Positions 1-8,397 of a stretch of 64,000 bases of DNA are shown one piece after another. Numbering within the stretch: position 1 is the stretch's first letter; each line of letters begins with the position of its first letter. A program made the position numbers and the translations under genes. The stretch spans positions 62,001 to 126,000 of the forward strand of contig NZ_BONP01000004.1 of the NCBI RefSeq assembly GCF_016862775.1, written 5' to 3'. The notes beneath the pieces were generated by a model. The model made no database searches and had not been told where the DNA came from. It saw only the letters and a program-made list of their open reading frames with translations. The stretch comes from Cellulomonas phragmiteti (lineage in GTDB: Bacteria; Actinomycetota; Actinomycetes; Actinomycetales; Cellulomonadaceae).

Positions 1-726
1 CGGGCCGACCAGGTACGTCTCGCGCACGGGCCCGGCCACGGCCAGCGTGTTCGCCACGACCCAGGAGCCGAGCCGGCCGTAGGTCACGTCGATGTCGTCG
101 TGCTCCCCGGTGTGCGTCGTGACGGCCAGCTCGACGGCGGGCAGCGTCACCGGGTGCACCCGGCCCACCGTCGCCGGGCGGTCCGTCGGCCGGTACACCA
201 GCGCGTGCCCGCGGCCGTGCTGGAACAGCGCGTCGTCGTACAGCCCGCCCGGCGGACCGCTGGGCACGGGCACCGCGGCGTCGAGCTCGGCCATCGCGCC
301 GGCGTACCAGGCCAGGACGTCGTCGTGCGACACGTCCGCCGCGACGGCCGCGACCGTCACGGCGGGCACGGCGCGCAGCTCCACGTCCACGGGCGCGGGG
401 TCGGGCTCCAGCAGCCGGCGCAGCGAGACGACGGCGGCACGCGTGCGGGCCAGCTCGGACTCGAGCCGTCGCAGATGGTCCGCGACCAGGCGGGCGCGGG
501 TGTCCGGGTCGTCGGTGCGCAGGATCGTCCGCACCTCGGCCAGCGGGACGTCGAGCTCGCGCAGCCGGTGCACCACCTGGGCCACCGGGATCTGGTCGGT
601 GCTGTAGGAGCGGTAGCCCGTGACGTCGTCGACGGACGCGGGCTCCAGCAGCCCCGCGTCGTGGTACCGCCGCAGGGTGCGGACGCTGAGGTGGGTCAGG
701 CGCGAGAACTCCCCGATCGTCAGCAC
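1..726 (-). CDS. MerR-family regulator with effector-binding domain (3' end beyond window)
   Basis: The reverse strand reads as an open frame to the window edge, starting VLTIGEFSRLTHLSVRTLRR, the classic N-terminal MerR winged helix-turn-helix. The next residues (RYHDAGLLEPASVDD...GYRSY) are the MerR wing. A coiled-coil stretch follows (about residues 75-110) and then a GyrI/BltR-like effector-binding region. The GTG at 726 was chosen because a promoter -10 (GACGAT) ends six bases upstream, so it is probably a leaderless transcript. The gene is divergent from the SnoaL-like gene at 805, and both promoters have the 19-bp spacer typical of MerR-controlled promoters. It therefore probably regulates itself and its neighbour. 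The ligand is unknown, and the C-terminus lies outside the window. Confidence 0.85.
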   Translation of the reverse strand, partial: MLTIGEFSRLTHLSVRTLRRYHDAGLLEPASVDDVTGYRSYSTDQIPVAQVVHRLRELDVPLAEVRTILRTDDPDTRARLVADHLRRLESELARTRAAVVSLRRLLEPDPAPVDVELRAVPAVTVAAVAADVSHDDVLAWYAGAMAELDAAVPVPSGPPGGLYDDALFQHGRGHALVYRPTDRPATVGRVHPVTLPAVELAVTTHTGEHDDIDVTYGRLGSWVVANTLAVAGPVRETYLVGP

Positions 727-804
727 GCGGCCATCGTCCACCCTCCCCCCGGGGGAGGGTCCAGCGCTTGACCCTCCCGGCGCGGGACGCCGCAGCCTGG
801 CGCC
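727..804. promoter_or_regulatory. Divergent MerR-type promoters with 19-bp spacers
   Basis: Leftward promoter: -35 TGGACC (758-763 on the minus strand), 19-bp spacer, -10 GACGAT (733-738). A perfect dyad (ACCCTCCCCC/GGGGGAGGGT, 740-760) overlaps its spacer and -35 box. Rightward promoter: -35 TTGACC (768-773), 19-bp spacer, -10 CAGCCT (793-798), with an imperfect CTCCCGGCGCGGGA dyad in the spacer. Over-long spacers with a central dyad are the hallmark of MerR-activated promoters. Both start codons lie six bases after the -10. Confidence 0.6.
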
Positions 805-1158
805 ATGAGCACCCACGTCGAGACCAGCGACCTGCCCGCCACGATCCGCACCTACCTCGCCGCGCACGCCGCCCGCGACACCGACGCGGCCCTGCGGCTG
901 TTCACCCCGGACGCCGTCGTCGTGGACGACGGCAGCACCTACCGCGGCACGGAGGGGATCCGCCGGTTCCTCTCGCGGGCCGGGGCCGAGTTCACGTACA
1001 CGACCGAGCTCGTCGCCGCCGAGCGCGTCGACGCCACGCACTGGGTGGCCACGCACCGCCTCGAGGGCGACTTCCCCGGTGGCGTCGTCGACCTGGCCTA
1101 CCGCGTCGTCCTCGACGGCGACCTGATCGCCGAGCTCGTCATCGCACCGGCGCCCTGA
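805..1158 (+). CDS. SnoaL-like / NTF2-fold protein
   Basis: A 117-residue protein with the SnoaL-like pattern: an N-terminal helix (IRTYLAAHAARDTDAALRLF), then TPDAVVVDDGSTYRGTEGIRRF and alternating beta strands to the end. The length is normal for a single cone-shaped NTF2-fold domain. Members include polyketide cyclases, ketosteroid isomerases and many small-ligand binding proteins; no specific catalytic set can be assigned here. The gene is divergent from a MerR regulator and shares its control region, so its product may handle the compound that the regulator senses. The ATG is six bases from a -10, so the transcript is probably leaderless. Confidence 0.8.
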   Translation: MSTHVETSDLPATIRTYLAAHAARDTDAALRLFTPDAVVVDDGSTYRGTEGIRRFLSRAGAEFTYTTELVAAERVDATHWVATHRLEGDFPGGVVDLAYRVVLDGDLIAELVIAPAP

Positions 1159-1174
1159 GGCCCCCAGGGCGGCG

Positions 1175-2167
1175 TCAGGGCACCGGGATGCGCGACACCG
1201 TGAAGGGCCCCGGGGTGCCCCCGGCGGCCCGGGTCGCGAACTGGCTGTTCACCACCAGCAGGCTGCCGCCGGCTCGGGCGATCGTCGTCGGGTCGTCGAA
1301 CGACGGGTCGGTGGTCCGCGACAGGACGGTCCCGGACCGCAGGTCCCGGTCGAGGCGCACGACGACGACCGACTGCGGGCCGGCCGTCCACTCGGCCGCG
1401 AGCAGCCGGTGGCCGTCGAGCAGCAGGCCGTCACCGGCGACCGAGGCCCCGCCCAGGTCGATCCGCTGCACGCTGCCGTCGGCCAGCCCGACGCGGAACA
1501 GCTCGCCCGTGCGCGTCTTGGCGACCACGGCGTGCCGCCCGTCGCGTGAGACGACCAGGCCGTTGGCGTTGATGTCCTGGTCGTACGTGAAGTCCGTGCC
1601 CTCGAACGACACGACCGGCTCCAGCAGCGCGGTGGTCGTGGTCCGGCGCTCACGTCCGTCGATGCGGTAGAGCACCGGGCGCGACGAGTCCGTCACGTAT
1701 ACGTCGCCGCGGGGGCCGACGGTGAGGTCGTTGACGAACGTCGGCGTGCCGTCCTGCGCGACCTGCCACGACCCCGTCAGCTCGCGGGTCCGCAGGTCGT
1801 ACGCCCACACGCGCCCGGTGGCGCCGCCGGCGACGAGCAGCGTGCGACCGTCCACCTCGAGCCCGACCGCCATCGTGCGCCCGTCCTGCCCGCCGGCCAG
1901 GAACGGCGTGGCCGTGGGGTGGCGGAGGTTCCCGCGGTAGATCGTCCCGTCGGTGGTGCTGCTGACGTAGAAGTCCGTGCCGCGAGCCGCGACGCCCTCG
2001 GGGTACACGTCGTCCGCGGCGGGGCCGACGGGGTCCAGCAGGTACGTCGTCGGGAGGTCGGGTCCGCGCCCCGGCCCGTGTCCCGGCCCGTGCGCGGCGG
2101 CCGGCGCGGCCGTCGCGAGCGTGAGTGCGACGACGGCGGCGAGGGTGGTCGTGAGGCTCGGGCGCAT
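1175..2167 (-). CDS. Secreted beta-propeller protein (ScyD/ScyE or SMP-30-like)
   Basis: 330 residues beginning MRPSLTTTLAAVVALTLATA, a signal peptide with an AHA-type cleavage region after about residue 26. The mature part has repeated propeller blades: YPEGVAARGTDFYVSSTTDGTIYR, VNDLTVGPRGDVYVTDSS, NGLVVSRDGRHAVVAKTR. This resembles ScyD/ScyE-family and SMP-30/gluconolactonase-like proteins. The ATG at 2167 was preferred over the upstream in-frame GTG because a signal peptide then starts the protein and AAGGGG lies upstream. It is probably exported and soluble or surface-associated. The substrate is unknown, and a strict gluconolactonase metal site was not verified. Confidence 0.78.
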   Translation of the reverse strand: MRPSLTTTLAAVVALTLATAAPAAAHGPGHGPGRGPDLPTTYLLDPVGPAADDVYPEGVAARGTDFYVSSTTDGTIYRGNLRHPTATPFLAGGQDGRTMAVGLEVDGRTLLVAGGATGRVWAYDLRTRELTGSWQVAQDGTPTFVNDLTVGPRGDVYVTDSSRPVLYRIDGRERRTTTTALLEPVVSFEGTDFTYDQDINANGLVVSRDGRHAVVAKTRTGELFRVGLADGSVQRIDLGGASVAGDGLLLDGHRLLAAEWTAGPQSVVVVRLDRDLRSGTVLSRTTDPSFDDPTTIARAGGSLLVVNSQFATRAAGGTPGPFTVSRIPVP

Positions 2168-2329
2168 CGGTCTACCCCTTCGCGGGGGCGTCCGCCTCCC
2201 CGGCGCGGGCCCCCACCGACGCCGGGAGTGCACCGGGAGGAGTTTGGGACGAAACCGGCGCGCTGCCCACTGTAGGGACGGCGCCGGGACCCGTGCCAGG
2301 TGCGGGCGCCGACCGGTCCCGGGTCGCGC

Positions 2330-3169
2330 TCACAGCAGCACCGACCCCTCGATGCAGGTCGTCGTGTCACCGCCGATCCACAGGTCGTCGCCGAGCTGCT
2401 CGACGTGCACGCGACCCCGGCGCTGCAGCGCCGTCCCCTGCGCGGCGACGTAGCGCGTCGGCAGCGTGCCGTTGCCGACGAGCCAGCGGGCGAGGCCGGC
2501 GTTGAGGCTGCCGGTCACCGGGTCCTCGGCGAACCACTCGCCGAAGATGAACCCCCGGACCTCGACGTCGGCGTCGTGCCCGGAGCCCCACGGCCCGACG
2601 ACGCCGACGAACAGGTCGCCCACGGCCGCCGGGTCGGGCCGGATCGTGAGGACCTCGTGGGCGTCGGCGAGCACGACGCCGATCCACGGCGGGCCGTTGT
2701 CGATCCACTCGCACGCCACGACCGCCGTGTCGGGCAGCCGCAGGTTCGCCACGACCCGCGCGCGGACCTCGGGCGCGACCGGGCCGGACCGGCGCAGCGG
2801 CGGTGCCGCGAACGCGAGCCGCCCGGCGTCGCGCCGCAGGCGCACGAGCCCGATGCCGCACTCCTGCACGACGGTCCCCTCGTCACGCGGGCGTCCACCG
2901 GCGGCGAGCCACGCGTGTGCGCTGCCGAGGGTCGGGTGCCCCGCGAACGGCAGCTCGCCACCGGGCGTGAAGATCCGCAGCCGGTAGTCGGCGGTCGCCG
3001 GGTCGGTCGGCGGCAGGACGAACGTCGTCTCCGAGAGGTTGGTCCACCGGGCGAACGCCGCCATCTCGTCGTCGGCGAGGTCGGTCCCGTCCAGCACGAC
3101 CGCGACCGGGTTCCCGCGGTAGGGGGTCGCGGTGAAGACGTCGACCTGGGCGAACGCGCGCTCTCTCAT
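2330..3169 (-). CDS. PhzF-family isomerase/epimerase-like protein
   Basis: 279 residues, the usual PhzF length. Conserved landmarks are the N-terminal QVDVFTATPYRGNPVAVVLD, LSETTFVLPP, and the mid-protein FTPGGELPFAGHPTLGSAHAWL, the diagnostic PhzF block containing the GHPT motif. A second half (GFIFGEWFAEDPVTGSLNAGLARWL) repeats the fold. The family includes phenazine synthesis PhzF and many uncharacterised isomerases; no phenazine genes lie nearby, so the true substrate is unknown. The start has a CAGGCT -10 six bases upstream and is probably leaderless. Confidence 0.9.
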   Translation of the reverse strand: MRERAFAQVDVFTATPYRGNPVAVVLDGTDLADDEMAAFARWTNLSETTFVLPPTDPATADYRLRIFTPGGELPFAGHPTLGSAHAWLAAGGRPRDEGTVVQECGIGLVRLRRDAGRLAFAAPPLRRSGPVAPEVRARVVANLRLPDTAVVACEWIDNGPPWIGVVLADAHEVLTIRPDPAAVGDLFVGVVGPWGSGHDADVEVRGFIFGEWFAEDPVTGSLNAGLARWLVGNGTLPTRYVAAQGTALQRRGRVHVEQLGDDLWIGGDTTTCIEGSVLL

Positions 3170-3333
3170 GCGGCCAGCCTGGACCCGGGACGCCGCGCCG
3201 CGCGACCCCCGTCCACGCTGCGTGACCGTCGCGGATCGCGAGCACCCCGGTCCCGCGCGCCGAGCTCAGGACGGTGGCCTCTCGCGGTCCTGCGGGACGC
3301 GGTCTTCGTCCGGTGAGGGCACCGGCGAGGGTG

Positions 3334-4128
3334 CTAGGGGGCGGGCGGCGCGTCGGCGACGGCGAGCTCGTGGGTGAGCTCCATGCAGCGCAGGCGGGCG
3401 GGGGAGAAGTCGTAGGGCATCATCGCCACGGCCTCGAGCACGCCCGTGGACCCGTCGACGCTGCAGGCGGCCGGTGCGGCGAGGTTCCGCCCGTCGTCAG
3501 CGGTCGCGGTGTGCTCGGCCTCCCAGGAGTCGATGAGCGCGTCGTCGCGCTGCCCCTGGCCGGAGTCCTCGATCGCGGCCGCCAGCCTCAGCTCGAAGGC
3601 GTGCCGGTCGGCTGCGACCCGGGCCACGCGGGGGTCGTCGACGGCGACCGTGTCGTCGAGTGCCTCCTCGGCCGCATCGAGGCGGTCGGACTCGGCCCGC
3701 AGCTCCGGGTGGGCGGCCAGGGCGATGAACCGGCCGGCCTGGATGGCCGCGCCGAGCGGGCCGAAGATGTGCTCGGTGACCAGCAGGACGTCCAGGTCCG
3801 CCTGACGCAGCGCACCCTCGGGGAGGCTCTCGAGCCGGTCGGCGACGACGTCGGAGAGCAGACGCCCCCGGCTGCCGGTGCCGGCCGGAGTCGGGTCGGC
3901 CAGGGCGGCACCGATGCGGTCCGCGGAGATCCCGGCATCGGCCATCCGGCGGATCCACAGCAGCCGGACCACCTCGTCGTGGCCGTACCGGCGGTCGTCA
4001 CCGCCCGGCTCGGGCTCGGGGAGCAGGCCGGTCGCGTGGTGGCGACGGATCGCCTGCGGGGTGGTGCCGACGAACGACGCCGCGTCGTCGATCGTGACGT
4101 GACGCGGCGGGACGAGGGACGGAAGCAT
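3334..4128 (-). CDS. MerR-type helix-turn-helix transcriptional regulator
   Basis: 264 residues from the ATG at 4128, which follows an AGGAGGG ribosome site by about nine bases. The N-terminus (VTIDDAASFVGTTPQAIRRHHATGLLPEPEPGGDDRRY) is a MerR-like winged helix. HDEVVRLLWIRRMADAGISADRIGAAL completes the DNA-binding domain. The remainder is helical and charged with no recognisable ligand domain, longer than a minimal MerR protein and resembling actinobacterial MerR regulators of unknown ligand. A small tryptophan-rich ORF lies just upstream on the same strand and could be co-transcribed. Confidence 0.75.
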   Translation of the reverse strand: MLPSLVPPRHVTIDDAASFVGTTPQAIRRHHATGLLPEPEPGGDDRRYGHDEVVRLLWIRRMADAGISADRIGAALADPTPAGTGSRGRLLSDVVADRLESLPEGALRQADLDVLLVTEHIFGPLGAAIQAGRFIALAAHPELRAESDRLDAAEEALDDTVAVDDPRVARVAADRHAFELRLAAAIEDSGQGQRDDALIDSWEAEHTATADDGRNLAAPAACSVDGSTGVLEAVAMMPYDFSPARLRCMELTHELAVADAPPAP

Positions 4129-4171
4129 CAGCGGAGGCCCTCCTGGGTGGGGTGCGGTCGTGGTCGGTGCG

Positions 4172-4362
4172 TCAGTCCCACCAGAAGTCCCAGGACTCCG
4201 ACCCGACCTGGTCCTGCGCGAGCTCCCTGAGCGTGCCGACCCCCTGGTCGACGACGTCGCTGCCGCGCCACCGAAGATCCTGCGCCACCACGTCACGGGG
4301 TCATCCCACCACGGCGGCTCTCCGGATCGGGTCGGCGCGACCGCGGGAGAGGCGGGCACCAC
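4172..4362 (-). CDS. Possible small tryptophan-rich protein, interrupted by a frameshift
   Basis: Two overlapping reverse frames join into a sensible small protein if one C is added to the CCCC run near 4305. The N-terminal part, from a GTG at 4359 or 4362, reads PASPAVAPTRSGEPPWWDDP. The C-terminal part (stop at 4172) ends in GTLRELAQDQVGSESWDFWWD. As sequenced, only the C-terminal 39 residues form an open frame, from a GTG at 4291. Both parts keep G/C-rich third positions. I recognise no family. It sits upstream of the MerR-like gene on the same strand. It could also be chance coding in GC-rich DNA. Confidence 0.3.
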
Positions 4363-4388
4363 GACCCGATCGCGCCTACGCTCGCGTC

Positions 4389-5099
4389 GTGGCGCGGCAG
4401 CAGGTGACCCGGTACCTGGACGCGCGCGGCCTGCTGTCCGCGCCCGCGGACCACCGGCACGTCGAGCGGGTGCTCCGGGAGGACGGTTGGACGCCGTGCG
4501 GCGCTGGTGACTGGGCCGTGGCCCTGCGGTCGCCCGACGGGACGACGGCGGCGCGGATCAGCCCGTTCGACCCCACCGGCCCGTTCACGGCAGCCCTGTA
4601 CGTGCGGGCCGCGCACACCCGCCAGGTGCCCGAGCTGCTGGCGCACCGGCGCCTGACGGGCGGCGGCGACCTCCAGGTGCTCGAGTGGCTCGCACCCGTC
4701 CCGGACGGCGAGGCCCTCGCGCTCCAGCACGCCCTGGCCGCACCGTCCCGGGAGCTCGCGGAGCTCGCGGCGATCGTGCGTGACCTGCACGAGCAGGCGC
4801 GACGCGAGCTGCCGTGGTGCGGTCCGCTGGACCACAACCCGGCCAACGTCATGCGTGCGGCGGACGGTCGGCTCGTCGTCCTCGACCTGTTCTACGCCGA
4901 CGGCCCGGATCTGTACGCGACCGCGGAGTCGGACCCGGACCGCGTCGCCGCGCTGATCCCCGAGACAGAGCGCCGGTTCATGACCGAGATCCCGCTGGCG
5001 ACGTCCGGGCCGTGGGACCCGGCGTCGCGGGAGCGGGTGCGTGCCGGACTCGCGGCCGCCGACGCGCGCCGGGCGGCGTCCGGCGCCCCCGGCTCCTGA
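4389..5099 (+). CDS. Kinase-fold / aminoglycoside-phosphotransferase-like protein
   Basis: 236 residues from the GTG at 4389, six bases after a TACGCT -10, so probably leaderless. GPLDHNPANVMRAADGRLVVLDLF matches the catalytic loop and metal-binding strand of APH/choline-kinase-like enzymes (Asp in LDHNPANV, second Asp in VLDLF). The N-terminal lobe (GAGDWAVALRSPDGTTAARISPF) would bind ATP. The protein is shorter than typical APH enzymes and the canonical His of HxD is Leu, so activity is uncertain. Divergent from the small tryptophan-rich ORF; substrate unknown. Confidence 0.65.
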   Translation: MARQQVTRYLDARGLLSAPADHRHVERVLREDGWTPCGAGDWAVALRSPDGTTAARISPFDPTGPFTAALYVRAAHTRQVPELLAHRRLTGGGDLQVLEWLAPVPDGEALALQHALAAPSRELAELAAIVRDLHEQARRELPWCGPLDHNPANVMRAADGRLVVLDLFYADGPDLYATAESDPDRVAALIPETERRFMTEIPLATSGPWDPASRERVRAGLAAADARRAASGAPGS

Positions 5100-5137
5100 G
5101 CCGCGGGGTCGGCACCGGGCCGTCCGCCGTCGCGGCG

Positions 5138-5824
5138 TCACCGCAGGTGGGCGACGTCCCCCACGGCGACCACGGCGCGGTTGTGGAAGAACCCGTCCTC
5201 GCGCAGCGTCGTGATGCTGCCCGACGGCACCGGGAAGGCGACGTGACCGGCTGCCTCGATCGGCATGCCGATCCACGCGGCCACGACCAGGCCGGCGGTG
5301 AACCCGTGGGTCACGACCACCAGCTCGTCGACGTCGCGGGCGAGCAGGTCCGTCATCGCGTCGTAGACGCGGACGGCCACGTCGAGCCGGGTCTCGGTCC
5401 CCGGCGCGCCGTCGTGGTGACGGAGACGGTCACCGACCGCCGGTGGCGGCACGAAGCGGGCGTCGAGCCACGCCTGCGGCCGTCCGCCGGCCTCGCCGTA
5501 GGACTTCTCCCGCAGTCGCGGGTCGAGGGTCGGTTCGACGCCCAGCGCAGCGCCGATGCTCGCGGCGGTCAGGCGCGTGCGCTGCAGGTCCGACGCGACG
5601 ACGGCGACCCGGGCGGACGTCTCGATGCGGTCCCGGAGAGCCCTGGCGAGCGCCGCCGCCTGCCGTTCCCCGCGCGGGGTCAGCGTCGAGTCGAACTGCC
5701 CGCCGACCAGGCCGTCGACGTGGTGGGTCGCCTCGGGGTGGGTCACGACGCTGACCGTGCGCTCGCGCGGGGGGACCTGGCCGGGAACGGGCGGGGCGGG
5801 GCAGGGGTGCGGTGCGGCATCCAC
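5138..5824 (-). CDS. Histidine phosphatase (phosphoglycerate mutase) family protein
   Basis: About 228 residues. The N-terminal catalytic block is VVTHPEATHHVDGLVGGQFD, followed by LTPRGERQAAALARALRDR, SDLQRTRLTAASIGAAL, and a second catalytic histidine in VVVTHGFTAGLVV. This order is the histidine-phosphatase superfamily. The canonical RHGE is replaced by THPE: the histidine is kept but the first arginine is lost, which suggests a distinct subfamily. The start is uncertain; the GTG at 5824 has AAGG eight bases upstream, while the GTG inside SVVTH would leave almost no N-terminus. Convergent with the gene ending at 5099. Confidence 0.8.
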   Translation of the reverse strand: MDAAPHPCPAPPVPGQVPPRERTVSVVTHPEATHHVDGLVGGQFDSTLTPRGERQAAALARALRDRIETSARVAVVASDLQRTRLTAASIGAALGVEPTLDPRLREKSYGEAGGRPQAWLDARFVPPPAVGDRLRHHDGAPGTETRLDVAVRVYDAMTDLLARDVDELVVVTHGFTAGLVVAAWIGMPIEAAGHVAFPVPSGSITTLREDGFFHNRAVVAVGDVAHLR

Positions 5825-5944
5825 GAGGTCAACCTTGTCAGGTCTCTCGCAGCAGACGCCGACGTCGGACGTCGACGGTGCGGTGGCGCTGCCGGCGCCG
5901 ACGGTCCGGCTGGTCGGCGTGCGGCGAGGCGCTACCGTGCGCGC

Positions 5945-6388
5945 ATGGGCAACCTCAGCGACGTCGGTGACCGGGACGGCTGGCGCTGCTGGCTGTGCGA
6001 CGAGCCGGTGGACCCGCACGCGTCGGTGAACTCCGACCTCGGGCCGAGTGTCGACGGGGGCGTCGTCGCCAAGGGCAAGAAGGGTGCGGGCGGCACCGAG
6101 CGGCTCGCGCACCGCGCCTGCAACACCCGCAAGGGTGCGGTCAAGCCGGTCGTGGCCTGGTCGCCGGACCTGTTCGTCGTCGACCCGGCGCCGATCGCGG
6201 AGACCGTGGAGCGGCTGCGGCGCAAGGGCGGCCGTGAGGTCGTCGCGCGCTGCCCGAGCCGCGACGACGCCGACCAGGCCGCCGAGTGGCTGGTCGACCG
6301 GCTGTCGCGGTTCGCCCCCGACCTGGCCGTCACGACGCAGGTCGAGCCGGGTGGCGGGCAGTTCCTGCTGGCCCTGCGCGCGCGATGA
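5945..6388 (+). CDS. HNH-like zinc-motif protein
   Basis: 147 residues with CWLCDEPVDP near the N-terminus and RLAHRACNTRKGA about 40 residues on. This is the paired zinc-knuckle/His-Asn layout of HNH endonucleases, though only the second half of the second CxxC is present. The C-terminal half (GREVVARCPSRDDADQAAEWL...EPGGGQFLLALRAR) is a separate alpha/beta region. The ATG is six bases after a TACCGT -10, so probably leaderless. The stop codon overlaps the ATG of the lipoprotein gene. It may be a nuclease or a non-catalytic zinc protein. Confidence 0.65.
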   Translation: MGNLSDVGDRDGWRCWLCDEPVDPHASVNSDLGPSVDGGVVAKGKKGAGGTERLAHRACNTRKGAVKPVVAWSPDLFVVDPAPIAETVERLRRKGGREVVARCPSRDDADQAAEWLVDRLSRFAPDLAVTTQVEPGGGQFLLALRAR

Positions 6389-6749
6389 CGTCCGTCGGCG
6401 TCGCGCGCCGTGCGGACCGCACGAGCGCGCGGACCTCCCTGGTCGCCCTGCTCGTCGCGGTCGCCGCGCTCGCCGGCTGCGCCTCGCCCGCACCGCCGGG
6501 GCGGGCCCCGACGTCACGGGCACCGTGGCCGCAGCCGTGGACGGGGGCGACCCGACGCTCTCGGCCGCGTCCGACGCCTCCTACGAGGGCATGGCGCTGC
6601 GGCTCGCGGACGCGGTCGTCGTCGACACGGACGGTCGCCCGACGGACGCGCCCGGCGACGGTGACCAGGTCGAGGTGTGGGTCGGGGAGGCCTGCGCGGA
6701 GTCGTACCCGGTGCAGTGCGAGGTCGTCGCCGTCCGCGTGCTCGGCTGA
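6385..6749 (+). pseudogene. Small lipoprotein with apparent one-base frameshift
   Basis: The ATG at 6385 overlaps the stop of the upstream HNH-like gene. The first frame encodes a lipoprotein signal (TSLVALLVAVAALAGCAS, lipobox LAGC). It then degenerates into arginine-rich nonsense after about residue 40. The second frame continues as a believable acidic domain, GPDVTGTVAAAVDGGDPTLS through EACAESYPVQCEVVAVRVLG, ending at 6749. Adding one base near 6495-6505 (CCGCCGGGGCGGG) restores a single protein of about 121 residues. The break may be a real mutation or a base-calling loss in the G run. Function unknown; two Cys in the tail could pair. Confidence 0.6.
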
Positions 6750-6784
6750 GGAGGGCTCGCCCCGGGGGGAGGTCCGCGCCCGTG

Positions 6785-8332
6785 TCAGGCCCGGGACCCG
6801 GTCCCGGGGCCACGCACGACGACCACCACCACCAGGGCGACCAGGACGGCCGCGCCGACCCACATCGACTGCTGCCAGCCGATGACGAAGGCCTCCCGGG
6901 CCGCGGTGAGGACCTGCTCGGCGTGGTCGCCGGCGGACCGGCTCGCGGCGTCGGCGCGGGCGATGCCCTCGCCGGCGGTCGCGGCGAGCGCGTCCGGGAC
7001 CCCGTGGAGTCGTTCGCCGATCGCGCCCCGGTAGCCGGCGACGAGCAGGCCGCCCAGCAGGGCGATGCCGAGGGCGGAGCCGAGCTCGCGGGTGAGGTCG
7101 TTGAGGGCCGAGGCCACGCCCTGCTGCTCCCGCGGCAGGGACGAGGTGATGGCCTCGGTGGAGGGGGTCATCGCCAGGCCGGCACCGAGACCCATGGCCA
7201 TCAGGCCGGGCAGCACACCGAGGTAGCCGCTGGTGGGCGAGACGGACGCGGCCATCAGCGCGAGCCCGGCGGCGGCGACCGTCAGGCCGGTGACCATGGT
7301 CGCCCGCACCCCGATGCGGGCCGCGATCCGGGGGGCGAGCCCCGAGGCGAGCATCATCAGCAGCGCCATGGGCATCAGGCCCAGCGTCGCCCGCAGCCCG
7401 CTCCAGCCGAGCAGCACCTGGAAGTAGGGGTAGAGGACGAGGGAGACCCCGCCCTGCACCCCGAACAGCACGAGCAGCAGGGTCGAGCCCGAGGACAGGC
7501 GCCGGTCGCGGAACGCCCGCACGTCCAGCAGGGGCGACGGTGCGCGCAGCTCCTGCACGACGAACCCCGCGGCGGCGGTCACCGCCGCCACCAGGGTGAG
7601 GACGATCAGCGGGTCGCCCCAGCCGAGCGTCGGCGCCTCGTGCAGCGCCACGGTGAACCCCACGGCGGCGACGACGGACGTCAGGGTGCCGAGCACGTCG
7701 AACCGGCCCGGCGCGGGGTCCCGAGACTCCGGGACCGCGCGGACGGCGACGAGTGCCGCGGCCAGCGTGAGCACGACCGGAAGGGCGAACAGCCACCGCC
7801 AGGTCGCGACGTCGACCAGCAGCGCCGAGAGGTACATCCCGAGGATGCCGCCACCGCCGGCGACGGCGGTCCAGGTGCCGATCGCCCGGGAGCGCTCGGC
7901 GTCCGGGAAGGACGACGTGATCACGGACAGGGTGACGGGCATGATCATTGCCGCACCGACCCCGCTGAGCAGCCGGGCGCCGAGCATGACCTCCGCGGTG
8001 GCCGCGGTGGCGGCGGCGAGGTTGGCGACGGCGAACACCGCGAGACCGACGAGCAGGACGCGCCGGCGTCCCCGACGGTCGCCGGCGGCGCCCAGGGGCA
8101 GCAGCAGGGCTGCCAGGGTCAGGGTGTAGGTGTTGATGATCCAGAGCACCTGGCCCTGGGAGGCGTCGAACGTCGTGGCCAGCTGGGGCTGGGCGACGTT
8201 GAGCCCGGAGACGGACGCGACGACGGCCATGAGGGCAAGGCAGGCGGCCAGGAGGACGGACCGGCGCCGCCGGGGGTCGTCGATCACCGGTGCGGTCGGG
8301 TGCGCCACGCGCGGCTGGGAGGGTGTGGTCAT
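6785..8332 (-). CDS. MFS drug exporter, DHA2 (EmrB/QacA) type
   Basis: 515 residues with about 14 predicted membrane helices, matching the 14-TMS DHA2 family. Motif A reads GAAGDRRGRRRVLLVG after helix 2 and the motif C region is GVGAAMIMPVTLSVI. It should act as a proton-coupled exporter in the cytoplasmic membrane. The ATG at 8332 has GGGAG upstream and removes a 12-residue non-conserved extension. The gene is divergent from an XRE-cupin regulator and shares its palindromic control region, so its expression probably responds to that regulator. Substrate unknown. Confidence 0.9.
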   Translation of the reverse strand: MTTPSQPRVAHPTAPVIDDPRRRRSVLLAACLALMAVVASVSGLNVAQPQLATTFDASQGQVLWIINTYTLTLAALLLPLGAAGDRRGRRRVLLVGLAVFAVANLAAATAATAEVMLGARLLSGVGAAMIMPVTLSVITSSFPDAERSRAIGTWTAVAGGGGILGMYLSALLVDVATWRWLFALPVVLTLAAALVAVRAVPESRDPAPGRFDVLGTLTSVVAAVGFTVALHEAPTLGWGDPLIVLTLVAAVTAAAGFVVQELRAPSPLLDVRAFRDRRLSSGSTLLLVLFGVQGGVSLVLYPYFQVLLGWSGLRATLGLMPMALLMMLASGLAPRIAARIGVRATMVTGLTVAAAGLALMAASVSPTSGYLGVLPGLMAMGLGAGLAMTPSTEAITSSLPREQQGVASALNDLTRELGSALGIALLGGLLVAGYRGAIGERLHGVPDALAATAGEGIARADAASRSAGDHAEQVLTAAREAFVIGWQQSMWVGAAVLVALVVVVVVRGPGTGSRA

Positions 8333-8360
8333 GGCTCCCAGGGTCGAGCGAGCCGCGCGT

Positions 8361-8391
8361 GCTGGCAAAGATTCTTGCCAATTGGCAAAGT
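8361..8391. promoter_or_regulatory. Palindromic operator for XRE-cupin regulator and MFS gene
   Basis: A perfect 14-bp palindrome TTGCCAATTGGCAA (8375-8388) is preceded by a further TGGCAA (8363-8368), giving three alternating half-sites. On the + strand TGGCAA could be the -35 and CAAAGT (8386-8391) the -10, with a 17-bp spacer and the GTG at 8398 six bases later. Binding here would block the regulator promoter and probably also the divergent MFS promoter. Confidence 0.55.
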
Positions 8392-8397
8392 GGCCGG

